Origin: Artocarpus heterophyllus
Lineage: Eukaryota; Streptophyta; Magnoliopsida; Rosales; Moraceae
Assembly: GCA_025403435.1 (NCBI GenBank)
Contig: CM046339.1
Location: 946,212 to 1,010,211 of the forward strand
Reading direction: 5' to 3'
DNA: 64,000 nt
Under the pieces are notes generated by a model, which worked only from the letters and a program-made list of their open reading frames with translations, did not search any database and was not told the DNA's origin. The position numbers and the translations under genes are program-made. Below are positions 11,391 to 22,194 of the stretch, piece after piece (the first letter of the stretch is position 1; each line of letters opens with the position of its first letter).

Positions 11391-11533
11391 TACAGTATAA
11401 AGCTCTTACATGCTACAGTATAAAGCTCTTACATGCTACAGTAACAATAAAAAAATGCTACAATGTAAAGCTCTTATATGCTTATAGTAAAAATAAGTCT
11501 AACCAACAATTCTAACCACCCTACCTAACACCC
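11390..11533. mobile_element. Tourist-like MITE (family M1), copy 3, left-truncated
   Basis: Carries TACAGTATAAAGCTCTTACA twice in tandem and ends CACCC, like the right end of copy 1. The left inverted repeat is missing. Confidence 0.6.
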
Positions 11534-13892
11534 TCAGTTGTAATAGAAGAGGCATCTTTTTGGTTCATTTTTGTTTTCCAACCAAGACATCTAATAGTTC
11601 AAACTAATCATTTTTTATTTATATGCAATGGCTAGAATTTTTCCACTTAGCTTAGGCATTATCTTACACCTTACATTTTAATAATTATTCAACCTAATAC
11701 CTTTTCTCTTTTGTAAAAACTTTTGGTACTTCAATATTTATTTATACTTTTTGTTTTATTCGAACTTCATATATAATAAACCTTTTCATATCTTGCTAAT
11801 AAAAATATAAAGACCACTACAATAGGTGCTTAATTTCATTTGTGAAATATATACACATACAATAGGTGCTTAATTTCATTTTTTGAAATATATATTCATA
11901 TTATATAATTTTTTAAAATGTGAAAATAATTGCTACTTTTCATATAACAATGTTAATAGTATTGAAATAATATTTACAGGTAATATGCATAGTATGGAAA
12001 TATAAGTGAATAAATATATATTATTTTACAAAATTAATACAAAATAATTAAAAATAGTAGTTGAATTAAAACACCTAATTGTCTATTTAATTTCACAATG
12101 ATATTGTTTTATACTAAAATATTATTAACATATTAATAATTCAAGATGTTTTGTTTTCAAAAAAAAAAAATATACACACATATATATAGATAAAAACAAA
12201 TTTACTAATAGGGGACCCTTATATAGTAAATTTGTTTTAATCTATATTTTGGTTTCCAACTAGTATTGAGGAGAATTGTAAAAAATTGTTTGAAAAAAAG
12301 GGAATTTTCATCAATATTATCTTCAGAAACTTACTTTTTATAAACTTCGTGCATGTTTAAGTGTGACACTATTTAAAGAAGTATTATAAATGGTAGTATA
12401 TCACAACTTTACTTAAGTGTGGCATGAATAAATATATTTTTTTAAAATACGATATAACATGTAATTTTCTCAAAAAGATTATTGTATATTGGGCTTATAA
12501 AAAGCAAAAAAAAAAAAAATCATGTATAAAAATAAGAATTTTGAAGAAAAAAATACTGCATACTTTGTTATGATAGTGACTTTTTTATTCTCATTAGAAC
12601 CGATTCCCTATTCTTTTTTAAATATACAAAAGAATAGTTTTTAAAATGAAATATATATTTTTTAAAGTGGGATGTGTGATGAGTATTTTTGTTAAATACT
12701 TTTGTACTTAAAAATAATTTTATTAACCCTTCAAAAAAAGTAATTTTATTACTGGAGAATTTAGCAACAAAATAATTTATTAAAAAAGATGTGAAAATAA
12801 TAACCTAAGGGTGTCAATAAACCCATTCTTAACAAAAATATGAAAATTAAATTAAACTGATTTAATTAAACTGAATTGTGTACTAGAAAGAAGTCTGAAT
12901 CTCAAAGTGCAAATTATATATAAAACTATAAAAGTTATTATTATTATCTTTTTAAAGTATGAGGTTACTTTAAAATTACTATATTAAAATAAATATTATA
13001 TATAAATTGGGTGGGTTGGGATTACTAAAAACTCAATCCAAACCACTAAATGAAAGATCATATTAGGTGGATTAACACAAATTCTTATTCAGATTTTTCA
13101 AATTTGGATCATTTTGAATTTCATTGGGTGAGTTAAATCAGATTTGTCAGATTTGTAGAGTTTTTATTCACCTTTGCTTAACATGCTTGTGCTTTTATCG
13201 TGGCTAATAGTAAAAATATAATAAACAAGAAATATAAGTATCAGAGACAATTAATATTTTAAGTTGTAATGAAGTAAAATATAGAAAAACTCAAATGAGA
13301 TAAAATTTTGTTTAATAAAAATAGTATATTATAATTCTTATAATAAAATTATTAAAAGTACATAATAAAAGAACAATAGTGTTGTGCCATTATTGTGTCA
13401 CTTATTGTATGCCTAGTGTCGTACTCTTATGTGCCATGCCCTTAATGTGCTTTGTGTCCAAAAATCGCGTCAAGCCTGACTCATTTAATAAACGTGTTGA
13501 GTTAAGCCCTTTAAATATTCGGGTCGTATCTAACCATCCCATTAGGTCTGACCTATTTTGATCTCTAGTTAGTCATTATCTTCTCCTTACTTCTTATTTT
13601 CATTCCCCTTGCAAATATGATGCAAGGGGCATGTGACCTCAGTTCGTAATAGCCTTTTTAGCTAGGGCGGTTTAGTAATTAACCAACGGCCAAAAAGAAA
13701 AGGTTCTTATTTTCAAAGACCACAGGAAAGCATAGAATGAAGAAATATCCTTTGGTGAGAGGAAATTAAGAAAGTGGTCCAACACAGGTCAAAAATTTAG
13801 GCAACAAGCAAAAATATTCTTGGTATTTTTTTGTCAAGAATTTTATTTTATCATCAATATGTAGTAAAAATAGAAAAAAAAAACACTATTGG
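11534..13892. other. AT-rich intergenic DNA, unclassified repeats
   Basis: No gene recognised. A degenerate repeat-like part at 12820-13565 (starting near AAGGGTGTCAATAAACCC, ending near GACCTATTTTGATCTCTA) resembles eroded hAT-type MITEs, but the termini are not clear. The peptide from 13379-13561 has no recognisable features. Confidence 0.5.
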
Positions 13893-15098
13893 TGTAACAA
13901 CCAAAATTTTAATTTATTCAATTATGTTCAAATTTGAATTATTAGTGTGCCATAATTTAAATGTAACCCTTTGCATTAATTGAATTTTATACATAAAATT
14001 TTGTTTCCATTTTAAAGTGATTTAGTTTTTGATTTAACATTTTAATTATTGAAATTTCCACCATTTTATTAATTTAAAAAGTTTAATTCGCATCTCCTCA
14101 TATTTACAATTGTGTCATTCCATAAAAAAAGCAGAATTACTTCACATGATTCACTCTGCCCATATACACAAACACCCAAAACTCCCCTTTCCAAGTCTGC
14201 ATATATCAGACTTCAAGACCTCAATTTGGTAGACACTACTCAACTCACTCTCCCTCTCTCAAACGCCTTTCTCTGTCACCTTTTCTTTCTATATTCAACA
14301 ATTTCTGAAGAGAACCTGGCCACATTCTTGCCCACAAACTCAGAGAAATACACAAACTCTATAGCCAACTTGAATAGAAGCTCTCTTGACAACTTCTAGC
14401 TGAGTTTCTCCAATTTTTAAAGAGGATTGTGAGATAGGTGATCTAAAAACGAACCTAGTTTCCTTAACCTATAATCACTCTAAATTTATCTTTCAATTTC
14501 CTCCTATTATCTCTCCAAAATCTCTAGTTTTTGAACATGCATATGTTTTAAATATTGATGAACAAAATCTGAGTTTGTATGTTATAAATAGTGGTTATAT
14601 TGTTAACATAATTTCATATGAATGTTGGAATCATAGTTGAAAAGGTTAAATCATCGATTAACTTGATGCATAAAAGAGATTTCCATGGTTTAAAGTGCAA
14701 AAATCAGATATAAGTATGTTTTGGCTTTTGTTTTATACGAACTTCGAATTTGTGACTTTTGATTGTGATTTGAGCAGGGATATTGAAGGAAGTTTATTTA
14801 TTTATGTCTTCACATGTTTAACGAAGCGTTCTGGATAAGTTTTATGTATTAAAAACTAATTTGAAGTAGAAAATTTGAGTTGAAATCAAATCTGTTTGCG
14901 AGAGGATGAGCTCGGCTCTGCTTTGTTCTAGCAGGGGTGATTGACTGCCCCTTTGTAAGGTAGCCAACCAGGATGGCAGCCTAGCTTGCTGGTGCCTCCC
15001 TCCGAGCCCCTTGAGCCTCCCGACATGTATTGGTTTAGTTCCTTAGTGTTCCGAGGTATAAAAATGATTTTAAAGCCTCCCATTTCATGTTTTTATAA

Positions 15099-15256
15099 GG
15101 TGTTTGGAATGGTGGTAAGAACCGTTGGTAGAACCACTTTTACTGTAGCATGTGAGAGCTTTATACTATAACGATTTTTTTTTAATTACTGTACCATATG
15201 AAAGCTTTACACTGTTTATAACTGAAAAAGTGGTGGGAACCACTTTTGCCAAACAC
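15099..15256. mobile_element. Tourist-like MITE (family M1), copy 4
   Basis: Starts GGTGTTTGGAATGGTGG right after TAA (15096-15098) and ends near GCCAAACAC. It contains TACTGTAGCATGTGAGAGCT. It is nested in solo LTR S2. Confidence 0.7.
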
Positions 15257-16299
15257 AAAATAAACGCATTTTGAAAACATATTTTTATAAAGAAGGCACA
15301 CTAATGATTAATGTAATCATATGATGAACTTGTAGCTTGATTTCATTCCTATTTGGCCATCCGTTGACCTTATTAGAATCGTTAAGGTTTGGGTAGCATT
15401 AGGAGCTTACTTTTTGCGGATTGAGCTTATGAGGTTTAGGGCTATTTGTAGATGTTATTGCTAAAGAGGTAGGATTTTAAATCCCTTATTTGGTAACCAT
15501 GTTTTAAGTAATATTGTATTGGCCAAATTGTTATATTCTTGAGATGAGCATGTTCCAAATAAATTGTTTATGAAATATTGTTTCTATAATCAAATGATTG
15601 CGAAAAGTATATGCATGTAAATATTACTATCTTCTCATATTTTAGGCTCGGAATAAATATTTTGAGCATAATAATATTTAGACGCCGCCACGAATGTGTA
15701 TGGCTTCTGGCAGTTGTGTTTTCAAACGCCACCACGAATGTGTATGGCTTTTGGTGGTTGGTTTACAGCCATAGAAAAAGCAGGTTATGAGACATAACCT
15801 TAGAGGCAGGATCTTAAATCTCGATTGGAGAGCTCCATTGTGTGGGCTATTGGCTAGAGCATTGTAAGTATGTTGGTATATGATATATGTATTGATGAGA
15901 ACTGAGAACTTGTTTGGATTGCTTCATCTCTCTTTTTACTTGATTTTTCAAATGGTTATGAATTACTCATTTATTAAAAAAAACAAAGTTTAATAAATGA
16001 TATCCTACTCGGCTTTTTACTCATTTTTTTATGTTTTCATTTAACCTCCTCTAGGCGGTGCTAAGAATGGTGCTAAGTTGGTACCGAGGTAGTGATGATA
16101 AGTTATTAGTATGTGTTTCATGATGCTCCCAATGAGCTTGTGGGTTTTTAGAACGGTTGATATTAATACGATCATGTCATTTTCCTTCAATTATATATGT
16201 GTAAAGATTGTTTAGGTCGACACTATCTCTGTATTTTATTTTTGACAAAAGTTATAAGTTTACGGATCGTCATAAGATTTAAACCCTTAGAGATTCTAA

Positions 16300-16419
16300 G
16301 AGTCCGTTTGGTTCATAGATTTAAATAAAAAATTTAAATGAAGATTTAAATTTTTGTAAGAGAAAATACTGTAGTAAAATGATTCGAACCGTGATTCAAA
16401 TAACGAAGCAAATGCACCA
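16300..16419. mobile_element. 120-bp Tourist-like MITE (family M2), copy 1
   Basis: Exactly 120 bp, starting GAGTCCGTTTGGTTC and ending AAGCAAATGCACCA, with TAA on both sides (16297-16299 and 16420-16422). The body (TGAAGATTTAAATTTTT, AATACTGTAGTAAAATGATTC) matches the second copy at 30231-30350, also 120 bp. It is nested in solo LTR S2. Confidence 0.8.
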
Positions 16420-16596
16420 TAAAGTTTTATTTGGAATGTTTATTTCGGTTTATACATAAATTTTTTATTTAGACAATATTTTTTATTTTATTATAATAAA
16501 TTCAGGTTTTTCTAATTTAAGATAAATAATTTGTTTAATTAATTTTAATCATGTTTTAACTTCTACTCCCTTCCCTTCCCTTCCTGGGGCCTTACA

Positions 16597-17509
16597 ATTG
16601 GGAATGCGCATCATGTCATTATCTGAATTCTCACTGTATCATTCGTTTCTTTGCTTTGTTCAGTAATAACAATAATAATAATAATATATTATTATTATTA
16701 TTTTTAACACACAACTCTTAAACCCGGGCTGTCATGTTGAAGAGACAGATATTGGATACCCTTTCATGATGATTATTCACTTAAAAATTTGTCTTTTTAT
16801 TAGAGGTTTGTACGACCAACAGAATTTATAATCGTTTTACAGTCGGGGTTCTGCCATTCAGTAGGTTCAGGGAACGATTATATTTAAGGTGTTATGTAAC
16901 AAAAGGCCAGATATATGGCCCCGTACATGTACTAATTTTAACATGTTACCGATGCCCTTTATGCTCATGATCAATCCCCACCAACTGCATAGATCGAATT
17001 AAAAGAGTATTTAAAAGAATTGTTAAAATTAATAGTTTAAATTGTGAATAAGTAATATTTTTATATGTTATAATATAAACTCTTATATGTTATGATTTTT
17101 AAACCTAAATTAATGATTTAAACTATTCTTTGAATTACCCTATAAAAAAATTTGGCCAAAAAAAGTATGTAAAAGAATAATTAAGGTCACATTATACATA
17201 TTTTTATAAATGTGTAAAGTTACTAAAGTTTTTTAGATTCTAAATCATTTTGCAATCTCTTTATGGTTTTAGCTGTAGAAAAAAAGAAAAAAAAGCTATA
17301 GGCTTTCGGTAAATATTTGGAACCATATTTTTAAAAGAGTTTAAATAAACTAAAATAATAAAAATGTTAGAATGAAATTTATGATGTCTTATAAAAACTT
17401 TGATATATATATTTCAAAGTCTATTACAATACTTTTTCTTTACAAAGTTATATTTTCTAGCTTCAACTGAAAGTATTTCTGATAGATCATTCACACTTTT
17501 AAAAGCAGC
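16597..17509. other. Intergenic DNA
   Basis: No gene. An (AAT)n/(ATT)n tract lies at 16668-16702. An eroded M1-like piece (TATAATATAAACTCTTATAT) lies at about 17070-17095. Confidence 0.55.
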
Positions 17510-17517
17510 TTTTAGAC

Positions 17518-17854
17518 AGTAGCAGAGCTAGAAGTTTTTGTTAACTGAGGGCACTAAGTAAAAAAATTACTAATAATTTTTATTATATACATACATGATT
17601 ATATGTTTTGATTATTAAGTAAGGGTATAAATTATAATTTTTCATAAGCAAATGAGGGCACAGTGATATATTTTAATTTAAGAAAATGAGACAATCATGA
17701 TATATTTTAATTTTTCAAGTGGGGGCACAACTATAATTTTTATGTAAATCAATGGTACAACTAGAATTTTTTTAAAATTTGTGTAAAAAATCAATACTTC
17801 AAAAGTTAAGTAGAGACACGTGTTTCACTCAACTATAAGTGGCTCCACCACTAC
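17518..17854. mobile_element. hAT-like MITE, 337 bp
   Basis: The left end AGTAGCAGAGCTAG and right end TGGCTCCACCACTAC form an imperfect inverted repeat. A perfect 8-bp direct repeat TTTTAGAC flanks it (17510-17517 and 17855-17862). An 8-bp duplication and ends of the GTGGCGGAGCCA type are typical of hAT-derived MITEs. Non-coding. Confidence 0.75.
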
Positions 17855-18264
17855 TTTTAGACCTAGAAATCTAGAAACAACATCTAAAAAACCCTCCTAA
17901 ACAGGGCCATAATGTAATATGCTGTCTTAATCCAAGCTAAGACTCAACTAAGCTTAGGTAGCACAATAATCACTCAGTTATGCTGTAAAAATTTATGCAA
18001 ACGTTTCAAATATTCTTTTTACAGTGGCTATAGCCCCATCCACACAGTCAAACTGAAGCATATATGATGATAAAGGTTGGTAGGGATCGGCATGCCCACT
18101 AGACAAGAAAGTCCGTACATGCCTTGCCCAGAGGTTTTAACGCTGCATATCAATGCACGTAAGAAAATCATGCTATGCTTTAAAAAAAAAAAAAAAGAGG
18201 AGGAAAATCACGCTATGTATTGTTTGCAGAGTAAAAATTGTAATACAACCCTTGGCTTTTCGGG

Positions 18265-18846
18265 TAGAGCCGGTAATTTTTGATACTGTAAGATGATATG
18301 ATATAAAAATGACACGAAATAAATAGGTTTTGACCGCACGTTTATTAATTGTGTCATAAATGGGTTGACACGAATAATACGAAAATAAATGGGCTGGATT
18401 CGTGCTAACATGCTAAACACGTCTTAACATGTTTAATTAAACGGGCCGTAAACATGTTGACACGGCACGACACAACCCGTCTATTTATAACACATTTAAA
18501 CTTAAAAATAAAAATATTTGAAATATTAATAGGAGGTTAGTATTAATTAGATATTGTGTTTTTGTTAATTTTTTTTATTGGCTTTTTTTTTAATTTTTAA
18601 TTTTTTTTAATTTTTAGTTAATTAGGTCATAAACGTGTCATATGCGTGTTATTATCGAGTCAACCGGTCACGGCATGTTTAATAATCCTGTCCTGCAATG
18701 TTACGCGTGCCATAGGTGTGTCGTGTTCGTGTTTGCATTTCTGGCACGTTTAGTAATTGTGTCATGTTCGTGTTTGGGCTAAACGTATCTTGCTGTAAAC
18801 AGTGCCGACACGAACATGGACACGAGCACGATTATTGCCGCCTCTA
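18265..18846. mobile_element. hAT-like MITE, about 582 bp, with CACGA-rich ends
   Basis: The left end TAGAGCCGGTAAT and the reverse complement of the right end TAGAGGCGGCAAT are matching inverted repeats. Sub-terminal regions are full of GACACG/CGTGTC words, a composition common in a widespread class of plant MITEs. Flanks (TTTCGGG on the left, TTTGGG on the right) suggest an eroded duplication. Incidental frames only. Confidence 0.65.
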
Positions 18847-19165
18847 ATTTGGGCCAATAAACAGTGTAAAGCTCTGATCAACAACTGCAGTAAAAACATA
18901 AAATTATTACAGTATAAAGTTCTTATATGCTATAATTTTCAAACTATTTTCAATTTTAACTGCTCTCTCGAACACTTTAATAATAACTTTATTAAAGAAA
19001 GCCCTTTAACCCACCAAAATAAATTTTACAAAGAAATCTATATTGATTTATAACGTCCTTTCTATAAAAAATATATCTTTTTTAAAGACTATTAAAAATG
19101 TATCAATTATTGTGAATTCGCAAATAATAATGGTACTTCAAAAAATTGATAGAAATTGAGGCTTG
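18847..19165. other. Intergenic DNA with degenerate M1-like sequence
   Basis: About 18860-18990 contains ACAGTGTAAAGCTCTGATC and ACAGTATAAAGTTCTTATA, resembling eroded family M1, without intact ends. Confidence 0.4.
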
Positions 19166-19412
19166 CCTAACAAGAGTGTTCATTCCATGCGCTTGTTTGC
19201 ACCTTTAAGAGGAGTATCATGACTTCATGAGTTGATAAATAACTCAAGCATAGCAAGAATGTTTATCCATGTGCTTGTTTGCACCTTTAAGAGGAGTATC
19301 ATGACTTCATGATTTGATAAATAACTCAAGCATAGCAAGAATGTTTATCCATGTGCTTGTTTGCACCTTTAAGAGGAGTATCATGACTTCATGATTTGAT
19401 AAATAACTCACA
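19166..19412. repeat. 82-bp tandem repeat (about 3 copies)
   Basis: Units start with GCTTGTTTGCACCTTTAAGA at 19191, 19273 and 19355, so the period is 82 bp. Two complete units and partial units at both ends are almost identical, differing at only a few sites. No reading frame explains it. Confidence 0.9.
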
Positions 19413-19472
19413 TTTGTGTATATGCCCATCTTTTCGTCTTTCATGGAAAGAATTCATCAAATGACACTAATA

Positions 19473-19626
19473 GAGTGTTTGACATATGGTAGTCTACACT
19501 ATTATTTTAGTTATGAACAATATAAAATTCTCACATGCTATAATACAAAAAAAAAACTGCTATAGTGTGAAGCTCTCACATGCTATAATAAAAACAGTTT
19601 TAACAAACACCATCACGCTAAACACC
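19473..19626. mobile_element. MITE family M1, copy 5 (eroded)
   Basis: Starts GAGTGTTTGACATATGGTAG, contains GTGTGAAGCTCTCACATGCT, and ends CTAAACACC. The inverted ends are recognisable but mutated. Confidence 0.6.
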
Positions 19627-20096
19627 GTATAATATTACGCTCCTATTCTGGTAGATGTGCACGATTTTTGGCTGGAAATCTTCTAGAAACACGCTTGATA
19701 GAAAGATGAGCATACGTGAACATTCCTCATGAAACTAATAGTCGAATAACAAATGTCCGATCTACTCACAAGAATGGCTGAAGAGAATTCAGAGATAATG
19801 ACTTCAAAGAGATGCCTCACACGGATTAAACAAAGAATTGACATCAATATTTCTTCTTCTACTTCAGACGGGCCGTTTAGTGTCTAATCTACTTTTATAT
19901 TCTGCTACTCGACAAAAATTTTTAGAATTATGTTTTATCATTACGCATGTTTTAATAAACTTGAACTAATGCGTCTACGCTGTTAGAGGCAAAAATGTAA
20001 AATCAATTTCTAACATGCTCATTTTGACGTGTTGTAAACTCTTTAAAACAGAAAACTGTTGTTTGGCAATAACGTTAATTAGTTCCAAACTTTTAC
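19627..20096. other. Intergenic DNA
   Basis: No gene or repeat family recognised. Confidence 0.5.
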
Positions 20097-20272
20097 GGGG
20101 GTGTTTGGCAGTGGTGGGAACTACTCAGTTCCCACCACAATCACAGTTATGAACAGTGTAAAGCTCTCACATGCTACAGTAAAAATAAAAAAATATACTA
20201 CAGTGTAAAACTCTCACATGCTACAGTAAAAGTGGTTCCCACCACTGGTTCCCACCACCTTTCTAAACACCC
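20097..20272. mobile_element. Tourist-like MITE (family M1), copy 6, best preserved
   Basis: Starts GGGGGTGTTTGGCAGTGGTG and ends CTTTCTAAACACCC, so the terminal inverted repeats are clear. The body holds AACAGTGTAAAGCTCTCACA and CAGTGTAAAACTCTCACATG. GGTTCCCACCA occurs twice near the right end. Flanking triplets (TAC and TAT) do not match, so the duplication has decayed or was altered. Confidence 0.75.
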
Positions 20273-21905
20273 TATACATTTTGGCTTCAAGTACTTTGTT
20301 CCGAAACATACTAAAACACAATTATTTCCCAAAAAGACATATGTTAGCCACATTGGCAAATGATCTGCTAAGTTGTGAAATTTATTAGCATTATTATCTT
20401 TAGGACAACGTTTAACAAACAATAGCATCATTTGAAAAAAAAAAAAAAAAACAAATAGGAAAATAGACGATCCTTTATTTATTTTTGTTCGTTAACGTAT
20501 TCAAAGAATCAGATTTCATTCAGACATCGTAGAAAAGTCCGGATAGATTTTTTGCCCTTTTTTAATTAAATACTGGCTAGTTTTCCATTTTACGCAGATA
20601 GGGTAAAAAGGACAGTTAAATGTGGATTCCCTGATATTACATGCAGATTTCGTACCATTTTCAGTCAGGTTGGGTAAGATAATTTTACCTGTGGGGATCC
20701 GTTTTAAATGGATAGAAAAAACCCGTTTATAAAAAGATTAGAATTGTAGACAGGTTAGTAGTGTAACCTATCACAAGATTACGAGACAAGACAGGTATAA
20801 AAATCTCTAACCCTAATTCTTGTTTAACCATCTCGTTTCATTTATGCTACATTTTAAAGTTAAATATTACATATCATATACTATAATATATATAATTTGA
20901 AATATAACGTTATACCACATAATATTAATAATAGTCAAGAGTTTTTTTAACTTATAGTTTTATATTAATTAATTAATTATAAAAATAATTATAGATAAAC
21001 AGGGTACAATAAATACCCTAAACGGGAAAACATCCTTTTATCTACCAAATTATGCAGGTTGATAAGCCAAGAATGTAGCTTGTTTTTATTCATAGGGCTG
21101 GCGTACTGATGAGAAGACAAATCCGCCCTAAATCCGTCGTGTTGCCCTCCCTAAATTAGACCATCACATTAGAGCTTTGCTGGGACACCTCAATTATGGA
21201 CCCACCAATTTGCTCCCTGTGTCATAAGTCCTAACCATTAGGCGACGTAACAGAACCCTAGGCTCTGGATTCCAAGTATCTTGCCCGCAGGGGCAAAATA
21301 GTCTTTTAATCCAATTTTAAAAATAATTAAAATTTAAATATACAAACAAACAGGAAACAGAAGATAAAAAAAGAGTAATAATAATTCTGATGGAGGCCTT
21401 TTCGTGATCATGACGACGTTGGCGTATATTATCAGAAGAATTGAATCTAAGAGAGAGAAAGTAAGAGAGAGAGAGAAGAGAAACAAAGGTCAAAGCGAAG
21501 CAGTTGTAATATGCAATAGGGGTAATGATTTAGAGAGAGGGGGTGGTGGCGAAGAAGATCAGAATATCATCAGAAAAAGGCTAAGCTCGTGAGTAGTACT
21601 GCTGATTGTATTCTTTTTCTACTTGTTTGGGATGGGAGAGGAGAAAGAAAAGTAGGAATTGTCTCTCATTTTTTACTTTTTTTTTTCGTTTGTTTTTATT
21701 TTTTTGTTGTCTGGCTGGGAGAGAGAGAGAGAGAGAGCGGCAGGCTTGTGTGAAAAGAAAAAAAAAACAGAAGCACAGCAGGCCAGGCGGGTATTATCAG
21801 ACTCCTTAAGGAATTTACAGAGCCTCTCAGCTTCGTCTTTTCCTTTTCTCGTGATCTTTCTCGCTCTATAATCTTTCTCTCTCTTCTTTTCTCTTTATGT
21901 GTGCT
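20273..21905. promoter_or_regulatory. Upstream region of the GARP gene
   Basis: No separate gene recognised. The last 500 bp are rich in GA and CT repeats ((GA)n near 21450-21478 and 21719-21738; CT-rich at 21860-21895), a common feature of plant core promoters. A more G+C-rich part lies at about 21100-21290. The ORF-like stretches in the GA/CT tracts are low-complexity shadows. Confidence 0.5.
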
Positions 21906-21912
21906 TATAAAA
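21906..21912 (+). promoter_or_regulatory. Candidate TATA box of the GARP gene
   Basis: TATAAAA at 21906-21912 lies about 290 bp before the start codon. Transcription would begin near 21938-21945, giving a leader of about 250 bp. There is no ATG between the TATA box and the start codon at 22195, which supports both the leader and the start choice. Confidence 0.55.
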
Positions 21913-22194
21913 ATCCTCTTCCTTTCTAACACTTTTAAAGGGGCTGCTTCAAGCCTACCTAGACATCTCCAACGGGATTTTGAGAGAGGGCAATTGAGAA
22001 AAGAGATCAAAGAGTGGTCTTTTCTTCTAGAAGATAGACCAAATCGCCAAGGGTTATATCATCAAAAGTAGATAAGAAGGAGAAGTTTTTAGGGAATTTT
22101 GTGGAGGACCCAGTTGGTGGTTTTTTATTTGTAGCCGACAAAAAAAAGATAGGATTTTGAAGTATCCATTTGAATCAAAAGAAGTTTTAGATCA

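Larger units (their letters stand above)
13893..16596 (+). mobile_element. Solo LTR S2, 2,704 bp
   Basis: Begins TGTAACAACCAAAATTTT and ends GGGGCCTTACA. It is flanked by a perfect 5-bp duplication ATTGG (13888-13892 and 16597-16601). The start shares the TTAGTGTGCCATAATT block with solo LTR S1, so the two belong to related families. There is no internal retrotransposon coding region. Two younger MITEs (15099-15256 and 16300-16419) sit inside it and inflate its length. A block CCTACTCGGC...ACTCA near 16005 corresponds to the ACTGAGC...GCTCA block of S1. Small frames (14112-14399, 14986-15171) are incidental. Confidence 0.85.

Noticed and set aside
19166..19412. CRISPR or coding repeat
   Set aside because: Contiguous 82-bp tandem units without unique spacers, and no continuous frame.
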